A stretch of 64,000 nucleotides of DNA, from NCBI RefSeq assembly GCF_003473485.1, contig NC_053043.1:19408001-19472000 (forward strand), given 5' to 3'. The notes beneath the pieces were generated by a model that was not told where the DNA came from, did not search any database, and saw only the letters and a list, made by a program, of their open reading frames with translations. The stretch is from Medicago truncatula (Eukaryota; Streptophyta; Magnoliopsida; Fabales; Fabaceae). Made by a program: the position numbers and the translations under genes. Below, piece after piece: positions 24,325 to 36,966 of the stretch; within the stretch, counting starts at the first letter, position 1; each line of letters starts with the position of its first letter.

Positions 24325-27061
24325 ATGCAATTCTCCAATGATGATGCTAATCAAAATCATAGCTATTGTGAAAATGCATTAGGCATTTTTGATGGTTGTT
24401 ACGAATCAAGTGATGATTCAGTTAGTATCATACCCTCTTTCACAAACAAGCCTTCTGAGGTTAGGTTTAAGAATGTGATTTCTAGGGCATTTTCCATTTT
24501 GACCCGACGAAACAAAACATCGGACACCAATGATGTATCGTTCCTTGGCGTCGGAAAGGATGGAGATATTGTCATTGACCCTTCGGTGTACATGCCAAGT
24601 GCGCCACCGATTGAGATCGATTATAGTGCTTATAAAGAGGTGCTAGAGGTCGAGCCGCCTGAGTGGCTTCGTGATAGTTCTGCTACTGCTTGTATGCAGT
24701 GTAGTGCTCCGTTTACTGCGCTTACTCGTGGAAGGCATCATTGTCGATTTTGTGGAGGTGTTTTTTGTCGGGGGTGTACGAAGGGGAGGTGTTTGTTGCC
24801 AGTTGCGTTTAGGGAAAGGAATCCGCAGAGGGTTTGTGATGCTTGCCATGGGAAGCTTGATCCTGTGCAGGATTTTCTTATCAGTAATATTAGCAATGCT
24901 GTGCAGGTTGCAAAGCATGATGTAATGGATTGGACTTGTGCTAAAGGGTGGCTTAACCTTCCTATTGGTTTTTCTATGGAGGATGAGATATATAAATCAT
25001 CAAATACTTTGAGAAACTACTGCAAGGTTTTCTTTCTTTCGTTCTTTCTTATTGCTTAGTCTAAGATTGCATTGAGTGACTTGTTATTTTATTTCATCGA
25101 TGACTTATCCTATTGCCTGTATCTATGGAGCACAAGTACTTCATATGGAAAATTATCGGCACCAACAAATATCCGATATTTATATGCATCCGATACCTAA
25201 CATAATATCTTCGACACTTATTACCAACTAAAGACACTAATGTCACTTGGATATGATATATGTTCAGTACATCTTATTATAAACTACGTTTTTTGTGACA
25301 GATTCGCAGTATAAAACTATATACTGATATAGGTGGGGGAAAACATGTAGCTAAGCATATTTGATATGATCATTTTTTTTAATCATCATATATCGACTGT
25401 CAATATATTATGATTTAATGAGCAATTAGCAAAGTAAATGTCTCTCTAGCTACTATTATTTGCCAACACACACATTTATCTTGAATTTGAAAATTTTATG
25501 GTATCTGTATCCGTGTCCTACTATATATCTGGGCTTCTAAGGCTTGTATGCTATTAGTTTGAGTGAGTGGTTGCTAATTCCATCAAGTATGGACTGTGAA
25601 TTATAATCAAGTGATTGCATTGTTGCTATGATAACAGTAGATTACTCATATGTATCTCCTGGTAGGTTGCCAGGTCCAATCCTGAGAAGTCAATCCCTTT
25701 AGCCATTCTTAAGGAAGCCAAAGGCCTAGCAATTTTAACAGTTGTCAAGGCTGGTGCATTTCTCTCATACAAACTGGGTACTGGTTTGGTTGTTTCGAGA
25801 AAATCAGATGGATCATGGTCAGCACCATCAGCAATATTCTCCCTAGGTTTAGGATGGGGTGCTCAGGTAATGAATCATAAGTTGATTTCTATGATGTGTA
25901 GAAATATAACTCTACGGTTGTGCTCGTTGTTTTGGATTAATGGAAAATGAAGAAGAAAGAATAGGATGTGTCACATAATTTCTTTTGAAATCTTTATATT
26001 TATAGTATATTTTGTATGCTGATCTTGTGTTCGCTGAAAGCTTTGTTTAACCAAATATAATAGGAAGTCACTAATAATACAATATTACGACCCTGTTTGG
26101 ATACGGAGCTTAATTAAGTGCTTGTATATAAGCTTTTTCTATAATGAAAAGATAAAATAAATTTAAATTGTTTTGATATAAGCTGTTTCTATAAGCTCGC
26201 CCAAACAGTCTCAGAAATGCTTATGTCAGTAGATAAGTTCAAATATGTCAATCCATACAGGCCCTAAAATCAAAACTAAACTGTTAGGTTAGGTCTACGC
26301 GCCTGCTTGTTGACATGCTTACGATTTCTCTGATCGACACAGATTGGTGGTGAACTTATGGACTTTATTATCGTGCTTCGTGATATCAAAGCCGTGAGGA
26401 CATTTTGCAGTCACATGCATTTTTCTCTTGGTGCTGGTTGTAGCGCTGCTGCAGGACCTATTGGAAGAGTTCTTGAAGCAGACATTCGTGCTGGTGACAG
26501 AGGTTCTTGCATGTGTTATACTTACAGTTGCAGTAAAGGTAGTTTGCCGTAAAACTTTGTTTCTTATCTCTTAAACTTCTTTTGGATGAATTGAAATGAC
26601 AAGAACATTTGTTGTGCAAGATTCATTTAGTTACATAACCATTAGGCAATTTTGTGCCATGTTAATAATATTCATACTATGGCAACCCACTTGGGTTGGT
26701 CTACTGGTATTGACTTGGGACCTGAGAGTGTGCTCCTCCCCAAGGTCTCAGGTTCGATTCTCTCTGGTGCCAATTTGAGTGGGCTAATTTAGTTTCTCCC
26801 ATCATAGTTCTTCTCATTTTATTCTTATGATGAATGCTTGAAAGAATGACTAACATGGAATGTTCTCAAACCGTAGGTGCATTTGTGGGAGCGTCGTTAG
26901 AAGGAAATATAGTTGCAACCAGAATGGATGCAAATATGCAGTTTTATGGAAATCCTTGTCTCACCACATCTGACATTCTTTTAGGGATGGTGGACAGACC
27001 GGAGGCTGCTGAGCCGTTGTATGGGGCTCTGAAAGACTTATATTCCAGTTTAAGCTGTTAG
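24325..27061 (+). CDS. FYVE zinc finger and SYLF (Ysc84-type) domain protein
   Basis: Four exons, 24325-25026, 25666-25866, 26343-26538 and 26877-27061, join in frame to 427 aa with GT-AG introns. The FYVE finger spans residues ~113-178: 'WLRD' (WxxD motif), eight Cys in four CxxC pairs (ACMQC, HCRFC, FCRGC, VCDAC), the basic 'RGRHHCRFCGG' signature and 'RVC'. FYVE domains bind phosphatidylinositol 3-phosphate on endosomes. The SYLF domain follows from ~residue 235 ('IPLAILKEAKGLAILTVVKAG', 'GSWSAPSAIFSLGLGWGAQIG' in part) to the C-terminus ('YGNP-LTTSDILLG'). SYLF domains bind lipids and actin. The FYVE-SYLF combination is a known plant family. The N-terminal ~110 residues are Ser/Asp-rich without a domain. 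The start ATG is the first in frame. The gene appears intact. Confidence 0.95.
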
Positions 27062-27727
27062 TTCTACTTCCAGCTGTATATAAATCGCACTCGTCATTCT
27101 ATCCGCTGTATATATAACTCTGTCACATTCATTGAGTCCTTGAATGTGGTTCCTCAATTTGCATATTTGAAGTCATTAGGGATCATGGACCAATACTTGA
27201 ATTTTATATCCTGATGCACTTGACAAATACACCAGTTTATCATGTGAATATGTTAATAACTTTACCAATGGATTAAATAAATTATTAGTTTTGTTTCTTG
27301 AAATCTTCTATCCTTATTGAGAGGTTTCTCCGATTCGAATCCTCTCTCTCTCGATGCAGTGGTGCAACAAATTTTTTGCATTGAATTTTTTTCGCCGCAA
27401 TGTTTCAAAGAATCAGTGTTCAAGGTTCTTTTGGAATTAGATTTCGCGTGCTTAACAAGATTACTAGGCAATGAGTTGTCATTGCCACTTTTTTTTTTAC
27501 CATATTATACTATTAGTAGTTAAAGTTTGAACTTTGGGTCCTAATTCTTGATTTTCATGTGGTCCAGTGAAAACATTGAGTAGCTCAGAATTGTGATACT
27601 TATTACCATGTGTGTCATTTGGTGTGCTAGAAATATGTTTTTGATGATAGCAATAGGCGTCTCATGGCAGAGGCCACTTTGTCTAAAATCAAAGTTATGA
27701 CTCGAGATGTGACTAAAGCTTTTAATC

Positions 27728-28522
27728 ATTGTTGTCAAAATCCCGACTTAAATTTTAAAATTCAGGATTTTACGACTTTACTCATCTTTAGCGATTCAAA
27801 TCCATAGCAGACTCTTGAAATAGGGAAAAATCTTAGTAAAATTGCACAAAATCGTGAAATCCATGCAAAGTCGCAAGATTTTAAAGGATTTTGAATGCAT
27901 CTGTCCATTATTATGATGCAGGTCAAGTTTAGCCCCGTTCGTCAATTGACATGTGACTTGGTTCTATAAACACATAAAAGACTATGTTTTTTTTTTTTAT
28001 TCTTTCACACCGCACAGTCTCTTCACCGTAAGAGATTGATGAAGACGAACGTGTTGATATGATAGGGGATAATCCATATAATTGACAATTTCTTCGTGAT
28101 TTATGATTGCATCTATGTTTTGCTTTTAAATATTTTGTTAGGCATCTAGTCTTTTGTCTTGAAACTTAACAGTCACTCACTTACTTATGATCAAATATTT
28201 TGTCTAGGTTGTTTAGGATTGATTATTATGACTAGTAAAGAATTTTTGGTATCTAAGCTTTTAGTCATTTATGCAAAAGTATTTTGTGGACTTTAAACTT
28301 TGAGTCATTTATGACTACATGCAATTTCTATCATATATTTAACATTATTTTTATTTTGGTAGAATCCATCGATTTGATTACGATTTTCGATTTTACTATC
28401 CTATATCGATTCTACAAAAGTAGTTAAGTAAAATCCTTAGATTTTGATTGCGATTTTACGATTTTTGATTTTGCTATTCCCTTTCAACTTGAAGCAAAAT
28501 CCCGATTTTGACAACCTTGCTT
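27728..28522. mobile_element. ~800-bp terminal-inverted-repeat element
   Basis: The left end 'TGTTGTCAAAATCCCGA' is the inverse of the right end 'TCCCGATTTTGACAACC'. The subterminal parts pair around 'AAAATCG-GATTTTAC' motifs. A related piece lies near 39780-40225 in the opposite direction and another near 44660-44830. There is no transposase. The right end abuts the LINE RNase H remnant at 28523. Confidence 0.65.
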
Positions 28523-29026
28523 TCAGTGGCAACCATAAGGAGATTAGTATCAGTCAACCTCGGCTCATTGCTTGGGAAAGAGGCCAATTTGGTTCGTATA
28601 TTCTTAACGTGGATGACAATGCTCAAACTAACCTAGAGATGGCAGATTTTGGTGGCTTAATTAGAGACTTCAATGGAGAATTCATGCGCGTTTCTGTGGT
28701 AATATTGGTTACTTGAATATTCTTCATGCAACAGTTTTGGCTTTGATGCACGAGATTCAAATTTGTTGGACAAAGGTTTGAAAGACATTGTTTGCTATAC
28801 TAATTCTATGGTAATGAGATAACCATTAGTAGAAAGTACATGGCTTAGGATTGGGTGTTCAAACTCTGTTACACTCTTAGGGAAGGGAATAGGTGCGCCG
28901 ACTATTTGGCAAACCTTGAAACAATGTGTACTAATGATATGTTGATTGTGCCTCGATCCCTTGTGAAGCTTCCCTTGTTGCTCAGGATGGACCGTATGAG
29001 AGTTTCTTATCATCTCGACCAATAAT
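28523..29026 (+). pseudogene. LINE RNase H (RVT_3) remnant
   Basis: Conceptual translation with frame repairs gives the RVT_3-type RNase H domain of plant LINEs: 'SYILNVDDNAQTNLEMADFG' (first Asp, normally in 'NVDGS'), 'GLKDIVCYTNSM' (normally 'YSDS'), and 'LREGNRCADYLANLE'. Stops and frameshifts separate the blocks. The upstream RT part is missing. The intact equivalents can be seen at 49770-50150. Confidence 0.8.
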
Positions 29027-29055
29027 CTTTTTCTTTGTTTCTTGCATTTGTCTTT

Positions 29056-29132
29056 TACTCCCTCTGTCTCTATATGTAAGCATCATTTTCCTCTAATAAA
29101 AGGTGTGCTTAGATATAAGGACGGAGGGAGTA
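29056..29132. mobile_element. 77-bp Stowaway-like mini-MITE
   Basis: TACTCCCTCTGTCTCTATAT at the left pairs with the right end ATATAAGGACGGAGGGAGTA; almost the whole element is one hairpin. Confidence 0.8.
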
Positions 29133-29231
29133 TATATCTTGTAACGGAGCTCAACCAATTGAACTACATCTTGGTGACAATTTACAAATAAGTTCATCTT
29201 ATGTTATAATACATTTAAGCTAATTATTAAG

Positions 29232-29486
29232 GGGTGCAGTTATGGTGCATAAGGAAATCCTTATGCACCCTGCATAAATTCAGAAATTGTTTTGGAGTAC
29301 AACTCACAGAAACCATTTCCACAGCAAAATGGTTTTGGCATAATTTTATACAAAACATACTATGATTTATGCAGGGTGCTATAAACCATTAAGTACATCT
29401 AATGATTTTGGAGTATAACTCACATAAATCATTTCTGAATTTATGTAGGGTGTATAAGGAAATCCTTATGCACCATAACCGCAGCC
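29232..29486. mobile_element. 255-bp MITE with 9-bp target duplication
   Basis: Starts GGGTGCAGTTATGGTGCATA and ends with the near-inverse TATGCACCATAACCGCAGCC. It contains four inverted 'ATTTCTGAATTTATG' type blocks. ATTATTAAG flanks it at 29223-29231 and 29487-29495 (perfect 9-bp repeat), so it is MULE-type. It lies ~360 bp upstream of RBR copy 1. Confidence 0.88.
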
Positions 29487-29845
29487 ATTATTAAGTAGCA
29501 AATAAATCTCTAAAGTAATTTTTTTTCTTTGGGTCAAGATAAATTGAATTGTTGATAATGATATGTAAATAATAAATTGATTAATATTTATTCAGAAAAC
29601 AAATTAAATTGATTAATTGGTTAACAGTCAAAAACCATTTTGCATGTTAATTGGATCGAATTTATTCATGATCAGTTAAATAACTAATCACATCTGAATG
29701 ACCCTTTCAACCTGATTACTCTCTCTTGCCCCATAAAATATGGTAAATTCTACATCACTTCTATTACTAACACTTTCTGAATAGGTTTTAAGTACAATTT
29801 CATGTACAACAACACAAAACCACTCTTGATAGTAAAATTTACAGC

Positions 29846-32195
29846 ATGGGAAACAAAGTTTGCATGCTTAATTGTGCTTGTGTCCCCATAAAAACTACTA
29901 AAAAAAGAAAGACTATAAAACAAAACCTCTCAACACCAACATCATTTCCTAATCCCTCAACTAATTTTACCCTAGATGAATATTTTGCAAACAATGAAAT
30001 TACTATTCCCACCCCTCTTCCAATAAAAGAAGTTCCATTTTATGATTGTGAAATTTGCTGTGAATCAAAGCCTCTAAATGACTCATTCAATATACAAGGT
30101 TGCACTCATTTCTTTTGCACCAAATGCACAATCAAATACATAGTTTCAAAGCTTCAAGAAAACAAGCTTAACCTAAATTGTCCTGAATCAAGTTGTTCTG
30201 GAGTATTGAATGCTCAATATTGCAAACCAATTTTACCTAACAAAGTGTTGGATTGGTGGGAAAAATCTTTGAGTGAATCAGTGATTCCTGAAGAGAATAA
30301 ATTCTATTGTCCTTTTTATGATTGTTCAGCACTTTTAATTAGTGAGAATAATCAAAAAAGTGAAGTGATTGCACAATGCATATGTCCTCATTGCAAAAGG
30401 ATAATTTGTGTTCAATGTAAAACTCCTTGGCATCAAGAAATGAGTTGTGAGAAGTTTCAGAAATTGAAGCATAGTGATGATGAGCTTATGTTTGATCTTG
30501 CTAATAGGAGGAAATGGAAAAAGTGTCCACTTTGTAAACAGTTTATTGAAAAGTCTGAAGGATGCAATCACATGAAATGCAGGTTGGTAATTCATTTCCT
30601 TTTTATTATTCTTTTTTTTCTTTCTACACAATGTTTTTCTTTTAAAATCATTGAATGTGTATGTCTTTGAATTCTTGATTAATCAATTAATCTTATTTAA
30701 GGTTTCATTTTAAGGTTTTATTACTACATGGTTATACAACTTTGAAAGATAAAGGAGAGAACCGGGTAAAGTAATCGTATTGTATTCTATAGTCCAAAAT
30801 GATTCCTCTCCTTGTTAAGGAAAAAATCCATAGCCATAGTTGTCGAGCTTGTGTTTTTTGGTGGATATTCGATATTGGGTCTATTGGGATTTAGAAATAT
30901 TTCATGATGAACGTACTAAAAAGCCTTCTTTGGATTTGCCAAAAATATCTAGAATTCATTTATTTCTTGCTAGCGTGGCATGTTTTTGCGCGTTTCATGT
31001 AACAAAGAGAAGTTTTTTCCGATCTTTCACTAAGAAAGGTATCGTCACGACAACAAAATTAGCGATATAAATTAGTTGGGCTACCCATGGTTTAGTAATA
31101 GGGAGGGGATAACATATTTTCATCTAGGGGATTTATTTCATTCATAATCAGATGAGACCGATGAAAGTGACATAAATCGCAATTTTAGACCTTATTTTCA
31201 GGGATCGAAACTCCGTCTCCTAATGATATAAAATCAAACTCTTACTTATACAGTGGATTGTATAGTACATTATATAGTACATTCACTGGGTTCATGATGA
31301 TTGCATGTAGAAGTATTTTTGCTTTTCTAAAAAAATAATGAAGTTAATATGTATTTTAATAACTGATTAAAGATTTTTTCTTGGAAAACTTGGTAACCGA
31401 CCTAAATATCGACTAACTCAAGGATTAATTCTACTATCCACTAGCGGAGGATAACTGGTAAGAGATAGTGATTCATAGATGTAGAGTTAAACAATCAAAA
31501 TTTTCTTTCAATAATAAGAAAAAGCCACCGTTGGATCAAGAAAACTCACTGTTGGTTTTCTTGCTCACACACTTTTGTTTCTTAACAGAAAAGAAAGGTT
31601 GAAGAAGGAGATAAAGATTTTAGAAAATTGGGGAGAAAATCAGTAATTGTGATGTTGCTATTCATTTCACACTTGTAGGTATTTATATGCATATGGTATA
31701 TGATACATCACACACGCGTGACACATAACCGAATTAACTACCTTACCTAACAAAACTGAAATTTGAAATTTCAGAATTACTTGCACATCAAGTAATAGAT
31801 CATTGGCTAATATTAAAATATTACACTATGAACTCCATCTTAATTCAGAATTACTTGCACATCAAGTAATCGAACTTCTTATGTATATGTTTACTACGTG
31901 CAAGGTGATAGCTTAGATGTTATCAATCTTCAATGTCAACGCTTCACACTTCTCATTGCTAATCTCTTCAATCAAATTCATTAGCTAAGCCGCTCGACAT
32001 GCACGAAGTGATGCATCTATGACTTTGTTTAATAAAAATAGTAGATAGCTGATAAACTAGTTGATAGCTTATAGTTTATGACTGATGACTTAAACTATTT
32101 ATTAATTATATTCTTTGAATTGTAGGTGTTCGCACAAGTTTTGTTACGAATGTGGACGTGGCATTGATCCTCCTCACAAAGATTGTAATCATTAA
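29846..32195 (+). CDS. RBR ubiquitin ligase, tandem copy 1
   Basis: Exons 29846-30582 and 32126-32195 give 268 aa; the intron splits an Arg codon (AG|G). RBR proteins take ubiquitin from an E2 onto a RING2 Cys and pass it to substrate. RING1 starts at Cys68 ('DCEICCES', '[10 protein letters not shown]', 'CPESSC'). The IBR follows ('[12 protein letters not shown]', '[20 protein letters not shown]'). RING2 is '[20 protein letters not shown]' with the catalytic Cys at 240, continued in exon 2 as '[21 protein letters not shown]'. The protein is short for the family: no ariadne or other C-terminal domain. The N-terminus (1-65) is Cys/Lys/Thr-rich and starts '[10 protein letters not shown]'; Gly2 followed by Cys residues could be lipidated (inference). 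There is no SUMO-interaction motif as in copies 3 and 4. This is the most diverged of the four tandem copies. Confidence 0.9.
30835..30990 (+). pseudogene. Plastid psbB (CP47) fragment, nuclear insertion, in RBR copy 1 intron
   Basis: The translation includes '[18 protein letters not shown]' and '[20 protein letters not shown]', followed by 'ASVACF' and 'AFHVT'. This is the CP47 segment around '[20 protein letters not shown]' with several substitutions and a small in-frame loss before 'AFHVT'. It is a NUPT, old enough to have drifted. The sequence after 30990 was not matched to a plastid gene. Confidence 0.85.
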
Positions 32196-32683
32196 ATGAA
32201 AGCATGGGGAATTTTGTGTAATTAGAATCATGTTATTTGCTCAAGAGGAGGCAGAACAAGATTTATTTCAAGCTTCTTAAACTTCGTTTTGATTAGTTAA
32301 GTTATATTGATTAAAAGACCATTTGTTTTGCTTTTTTTTTTTTTTAAAGGATTTATTTTTCTATTTAATAATAGTTCTGCTTTGTGTTGTTTTTTAAAAT
32401 TATTGCGACTTTATTGTATGTAGTACTATTCATGGTTTGAATAAAATAGTATTCAACCGTTCAACGCACAAAAACAAAAAAAAAAACACAACTCCATTGA
32501 ATGAAAACGAAGTGACTTACAAATTCTTTGTTCAAGGGTTTATCGATCTTATGTGAGTTTTTCCTTTTTCTCATGAGTTCCTCTCTTACATCAACATTAA
32601 TTAGATATTATGTATGGTTTGATGTACTTACCCTTACATATTTATTGTTGAACTTGAAAGTTAGCAGATGTTTCTACTAATAG

Positions 32684-32832
32684 TACTCCCTTCGTTTCTA
32701 AATATAAGTAAAATTGATTTTTTAGGTTCATTCATTTTATGATGAATGTAGTTCATAATATGGATCACATTCATCATTAAATAAATGAACCTAAAAAGCC
32801 AATTTTACTTATATTTAAAAACGGAGGAAGTA
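32684..32832. mobile_element. 149-bp Stowaway-like MITE
   Basis: TACTCCCTTCGTTTCTAAAT at the left pairs with ATATTTAAAAACGGAGGAAG at the right, with long complementary arms ('aagtaaaattgattttttag'). It belongs to the same subfamily as 50401-50550. Confidence 0.85.
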
Positions 32833-33469
32833 TCAACAGTGATTTCATTTTGTTCAAACAATTACATCAATGAGGTAACTATGTCCCTTTGGTGTGACAT
32901 AGTTAAAGATTTTGAAGAACTACTTACTAAAATAGGAAAAATTTAAATATAACTTAAAGGAAATGTAGAAATAGGTAAATGCGAGTAGAATAAATTGTTT
33001 TTATTGATTAGCGTGTTTAAAATAAAGGAAAATGCTACTTCTCCCGAGAAATAACTTCCCGAAAACTTCACGACCTTGCATTTCTCCATCTTATCATTTG
33101 CCAGCTACCCATGTATTGTATTAAAGGCCTCAATCCAATGGTTCCAAACCATTCATGATAATTTCTTGATGTTTTCTTTCCCACTAAATACCACCGCTCT
33201 AAAATAAAATGTAGAAAAGGTATTTATGACGAAAGTTACAAAGCGTATATGTAATTTAGGTCATGATCGTTACCGACAAAGACTAAGCTTTGATTGTCGT
33301 TATTTTGCTGTCTATAACCTTTGCAAATGTGACTGTTCTTGTATGTGTTTTTTTTTCTATGCACCTTGTTTTGAGTCATTTTTATCTTTGCTTCCTTATA
33401 TTCTATCCGTGGTTGTTACCTTGAAAAACATTAACAAAAAAAACAGCAGCATGCTATAAACATCCCCCG

Positions 33470-33850
33470 CTGTAGCCAACATACCGTGCCCCAAAACACA
33501 GCTGCACAGCTAAAACAGCGAAAAAACCACTACAACGCCCTCTAACAAACAGCCCCAATAATGAACACCGAATTGCTATCTAAGTAAGCATTACCGAGGG
33601 TTCTAACACCACTTATAATACAAACACATGATGTTTTCAACTTACTCATACTCCAAAACCAAGATAACACCTTGATATTATCGACCAATTCCATCTCTTC
33701 CAAATAGCCCAAATAGAATCAACCCAAATCAAATAAAAACCCCTTCTAATTTTATTAGAAGTAGCCTCCTTAAACCAACATTCAAAACGAACAAAAAGAT
33801 TATGAAGTATTAAGAAATTAAACTGAAGCCAACTCATCAAGTTCTAATTT
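33470..33850 (-). pseudogene. LINE zf-RVT C-terminal remnant
   Basis: The minus-strand translation reads 'FVRFECWFKEATSNKIRRGF' then 'YLIWVDSIWAIWKRWNWSII', the conserved Trp-rich block after the zf-RVT finger of plant L1-type LINEs. It continues with 'VLSWFWSMSKLK' in broken frames. It lies in the spacer between RBR copies 1 and 2. Confidence 0.75.
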
Positions 33851-33976
33851 GACTGATCACTCACTCCGGTATCTAAGAATCTTCTCACCCTTAATTAGGT
33901 TCTAAGCCATTTTTGATTAAAAACTTATTATTTTTAGGTGTAAACAAACGTGTTTTGCGTGACATTAATAAATTAA

Positions 33977-34758
33977 AAGCTTAAATGCACTCTAGACCCC
34001 ATAACTTTGCACTAGTTGCGATTTTGGTCTCCTATTAAAAAAAAGGGTTAATACCTCTTTTCGTCCCTGTAATATTAGCGAATTTCGGTTTTAGTCCCTG
34101 TAAAAAAAAGATTTAGATTTTGTCCCTGTAATTTCATATTCTTCCACTTTTGGTCCCTCCTTTCATCACATCAGCAGAATATACATAAATTATGTTCTTG
34201 TAATTTCAAATTCCTCCAACTTTTGATCCCTGTAATTTCATATTCCTCCACTTTTGGTCCATCATTTTACGTGCCATGTATGCAGATTCTGCTGACGTGG
34301 TGAAATGAGGGACCGAAAGTGGAAGAATATGAAATTACAAGGACAGAATCTAAATCTTTTTTTTACAGGGACTAAAACCGGAATTCACTAATATTACAAG
34401 GACGAAAAGAGGTATTTACCCTAAAAAAAATTCAGGTCCCTAAGTTTATCTCTTTTTGCAAATTTCAATTTCGATCATTCAAAATCAACCATTCAAAACA
34501 GTAGAAGATAAAAAAAAACCAGTCGCAAGTCATATTCTTTGCCCTATAAATCTAAAACTTGCTCAACAAAACACCCCACTTATTTTTAGTATCTTGAATG
34601 GTTATTTTGGATGATCAAAATTGAAATTGGAAATGGTGGAAACTAAGAAGGCTGTAATTTTTTTTTTTTAATAAGGAACTAAAATCACAACTAATGTAAA
34701 GTTTTTTTTTTAAAGAAATTAATGTAATGTTAGAGAGTCAAAAATATGTTTAAGCCTA
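33977..34758. mobile_element. Outer member of a nested pair of inverted-repeat elements
   Basis: The left end 'AGCTTAAATGCACTCTAGAC' and following 'CTTTGCACTAGTTGCGATTT' match in inverse the right part 'AAATCACAACTAATGTAAAG' and 'GTTTAAGCCT'. The element at 34045-34421 has inserted into it. Confidence 0.65.
34045..34421. mobile_element. 377-bp MULE-type MITE nested in 33977-34758
   Basis: Inverted ends GGGTTAATACCTCTTTTCGT and ACGAAAAGAGGTATTTACCC have arms of ~125 bp ('tttcggttttagtccctgta'). The A-rich flanks hide the target duplication. It is distantly related to 35972-36335 and 55236-55611 by its 'GGGTTAATA' end and 'gtccctgtaa' repeats. Confidence 0.8.
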
Positions 34759-35490
34759 AATTACATTAGTTAAGAGATATTGTGACCCAAATTAGTATTA
34801 CTTGCGTGAAGAATATAATCATTGCAATACAAAACTTAACAACAGCCGTTGAACAAATCATTGCAATATAAAATGTCCCTTAAACCATCAACAACTCATC
34901 TAAAACTTTCCAAAATTATATTCAATTGCTTATTAAAATGACTACAAAACATAGCAAAAACATCATATCCTGAAGTGTCATCATATGACACAATGATAGA
35001 AATATATATGATAAAAATAGTTAAAAAAATATTTATGTTTTTTTTTTAAACTGGGTATTCTCCGCGCGCGCAACTCATGGAGACTAATCCCTCGAGCCTT
35101 GTGAGATCCAAATGAACAATAAACTTTCCCTTAGAGTTTTAAGGTTGCTGCATGACCAAAGCTTCGAACTCAGGAGTTTGGTTAAGCTAAAAGAGACCCG
35201 TATCATCTCATCTAAACGCTCTTGGGTCTTATGTTTATTTAAATAGATAAATATTTTTTTATCAAGTATTAAATAGATCAATTTGGTACGCTTTAAAAGG
35301 ATTTCAATTAAGAAAATTTCAAATTCTAAAAAAAAAGGGATTTCACTATGTAACCTAGTCTTTTTAGCTAAATTGTTTTTTTTTTGTTCATATTCATAGG
35401 CCGGTTCTTGTGGTTGGCCCAGCTCATTTTGAACCCTAAATATAACTAAGCAAGAAGAAATGGCAGCGTAATTACGTGCACCCCCAGTGT
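34759..35490. other. Spacer, nothing recognised
   Basis: AT-rich sequence without a recognisable gene. A 'GGGTATTCTCCGCGCGCGCAA' like GC-rich patch at ~35050-35070 resembles part of RED intron 2 (~7090-7215), suggesting a dispersed repeat. Confidence 0.4.
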
Positions 35491-35496
35491 TCTACA

Positions 35497-36966
35497 TAGC
35501 CTGTTTGATTAACTTCTGCTTTTTAGTTTTCTAAAACTATTTTATAAATCGATTTTCAAAAACAGGTTTTTAGAAGTAAATAAAAAAAAACTTGTTTGGT
35601 AGTTCTATTTTTAAAAACTGTTCTAGAGAAGAGAAAATAAAAAAAAAATTGTTTGATGAGTTTGTTTTTGCAAATCCTCATTTTTGGAGTTAAATTTTTG
35701 AAATAAGACTCTAATTGCAATAAATGTGATATATGATAGACCAAAAAAAGTTTGATCGTAAAAAAAACTATTTTTATGTATATGATAAATTAAAGGACCA
35801 AAAATATAATTAAGTTTTATAATTAAACAAAAAATTATGTTCACAAATTCTACCTTAATTGACAAAAATGTCAAAATTGTTAGATCGGATGTTGTGCTCG
35901 ACTCCTTTACTTATATGTGTGAGTTCTAAATTTTACGTGATTGATGTCATTTCGTCTATCTAAATAAATTAGGGTTAATAGTGTTTCACCCCTTGTAATA
36001 TAGGTCATTTCCGATTTTACTCCCTGTAAAATATATTTTTTTGGATTTCGTCCTTGTAAGTTGAAGATTTTTGGTTTTGGACCTTCATGAATTTTGACTG
36101 TACAAAATCGAAAATATGGCATGGGTTAAACCGAAATTCGCTCAAATTAACAGGGGGTAAACCGAAATTTGCTCAAATTACAACGGAATAAACCGAAATT
36201 TGGTCAAATTAATTTTCCATGAAGGTCCAAAACCAAAAAATCTTTAAATTACAAGGATGAAATTGAAAGAAAAAAAAAATTTACAGGGGAAAACAGAAAC
36301 GACCTATATTACAGGGGGTAAAACACTGTTAACCCAAAAAATTATTAACTAAAAGAACAGTCGAAAAAATTACAATAAAAATAAATTAAGACAATAATAT
36401 GCAATCCCAGTAATTCAAATTATTACGTTGACACTTTTTACCATAATATATATAATATAGAAAGAAAATTAACGTATTCCTGTAATCTTAGCTTAGTTGG
36501 TATGAATATTGCATATTATATTTAGAGGTTGGGGTTCGAACACCGGATATCCCACTTCTCCACGATTAAATTGTGTGAGCTCTAGCCACTAGGCTACTTG
36601 ACAAAAAAAAAAAAATTAACGTAAAAAATAAAAAAGAATATTAAGCTGGTACATTAAAATTTACAAAGCCATATCACACTGTTCAACTTTTTTACTTTAG
36701 CAAAGCAATTTTTTCAAATATATTGTATTCTATCATGCATTGCCAAAATTACAATACTTCCATTAATGAAAATTGTTACTTTTCTCCGGAGAATACAAAA
36801 TTGAAAACAGAAATCGGAAACATCTTTTAGCAGTTTTGCTTTTTCAGTTTTAAAAAACATTAAAATGAAAACAGTTTTTAGAAACATGTCAATCAAACAA
36901 GTTTTTTTTATTTTAAGTTTTTAAAAACAAAAAAACTGTTTTTGAAAACTGAATCAAACAGGCTTG
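35497..36966. mobile_element. 1.5-kb inverted-repeat element ending 7 bases before the RBR copy 2 ATG
   Basis: The left end 'AGCCTGTTTGATTAACTTCT' and right end 'AAAACTGAATCAAACAGGCT' are inverted copies, with paired subterminal 'TTTTAAAAACTG' type blocks. The 5' flank 'CCCCAGTGTTCTAC' and 3' flank 'GAATTCCAATGG' together resemble the unbroken leader of copy 4 ('CCCTAGTGTATTCCAATGG'), so the element appears inserted in the leader. No perfect target duplication was found. It contains a second, younger MITE at 35972-36335. Confidence 0.65.
35972..36335. mobile_element. 364-bp MULE-type MITE (GGGTTAATAG family)
   Basis: Inverted arms begin GGGTTAATAGTGTTTCACCC and end with the near complement. 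Flanks AATAAATTA and AAAAAATTA differ in one base, consistent with an aged 9-bp duplication. It is the same family as 55236-55611. Confidence 0.85.

Noticed and set aside
24643..24925. Open frames antisense to and out of frame with the FYVE exon
   Set aside because: Shadows of the GC-richer FYVE coding exon.
30583..30670. RBR copy 1 as an intronless 274-codon gene ending in a hydrophobic tail
   Set aside because: Read-through past AG|GT destroys RING2; the downstream exon at 32126 completes the zinc ligands, and the same structure is found in all four copies.
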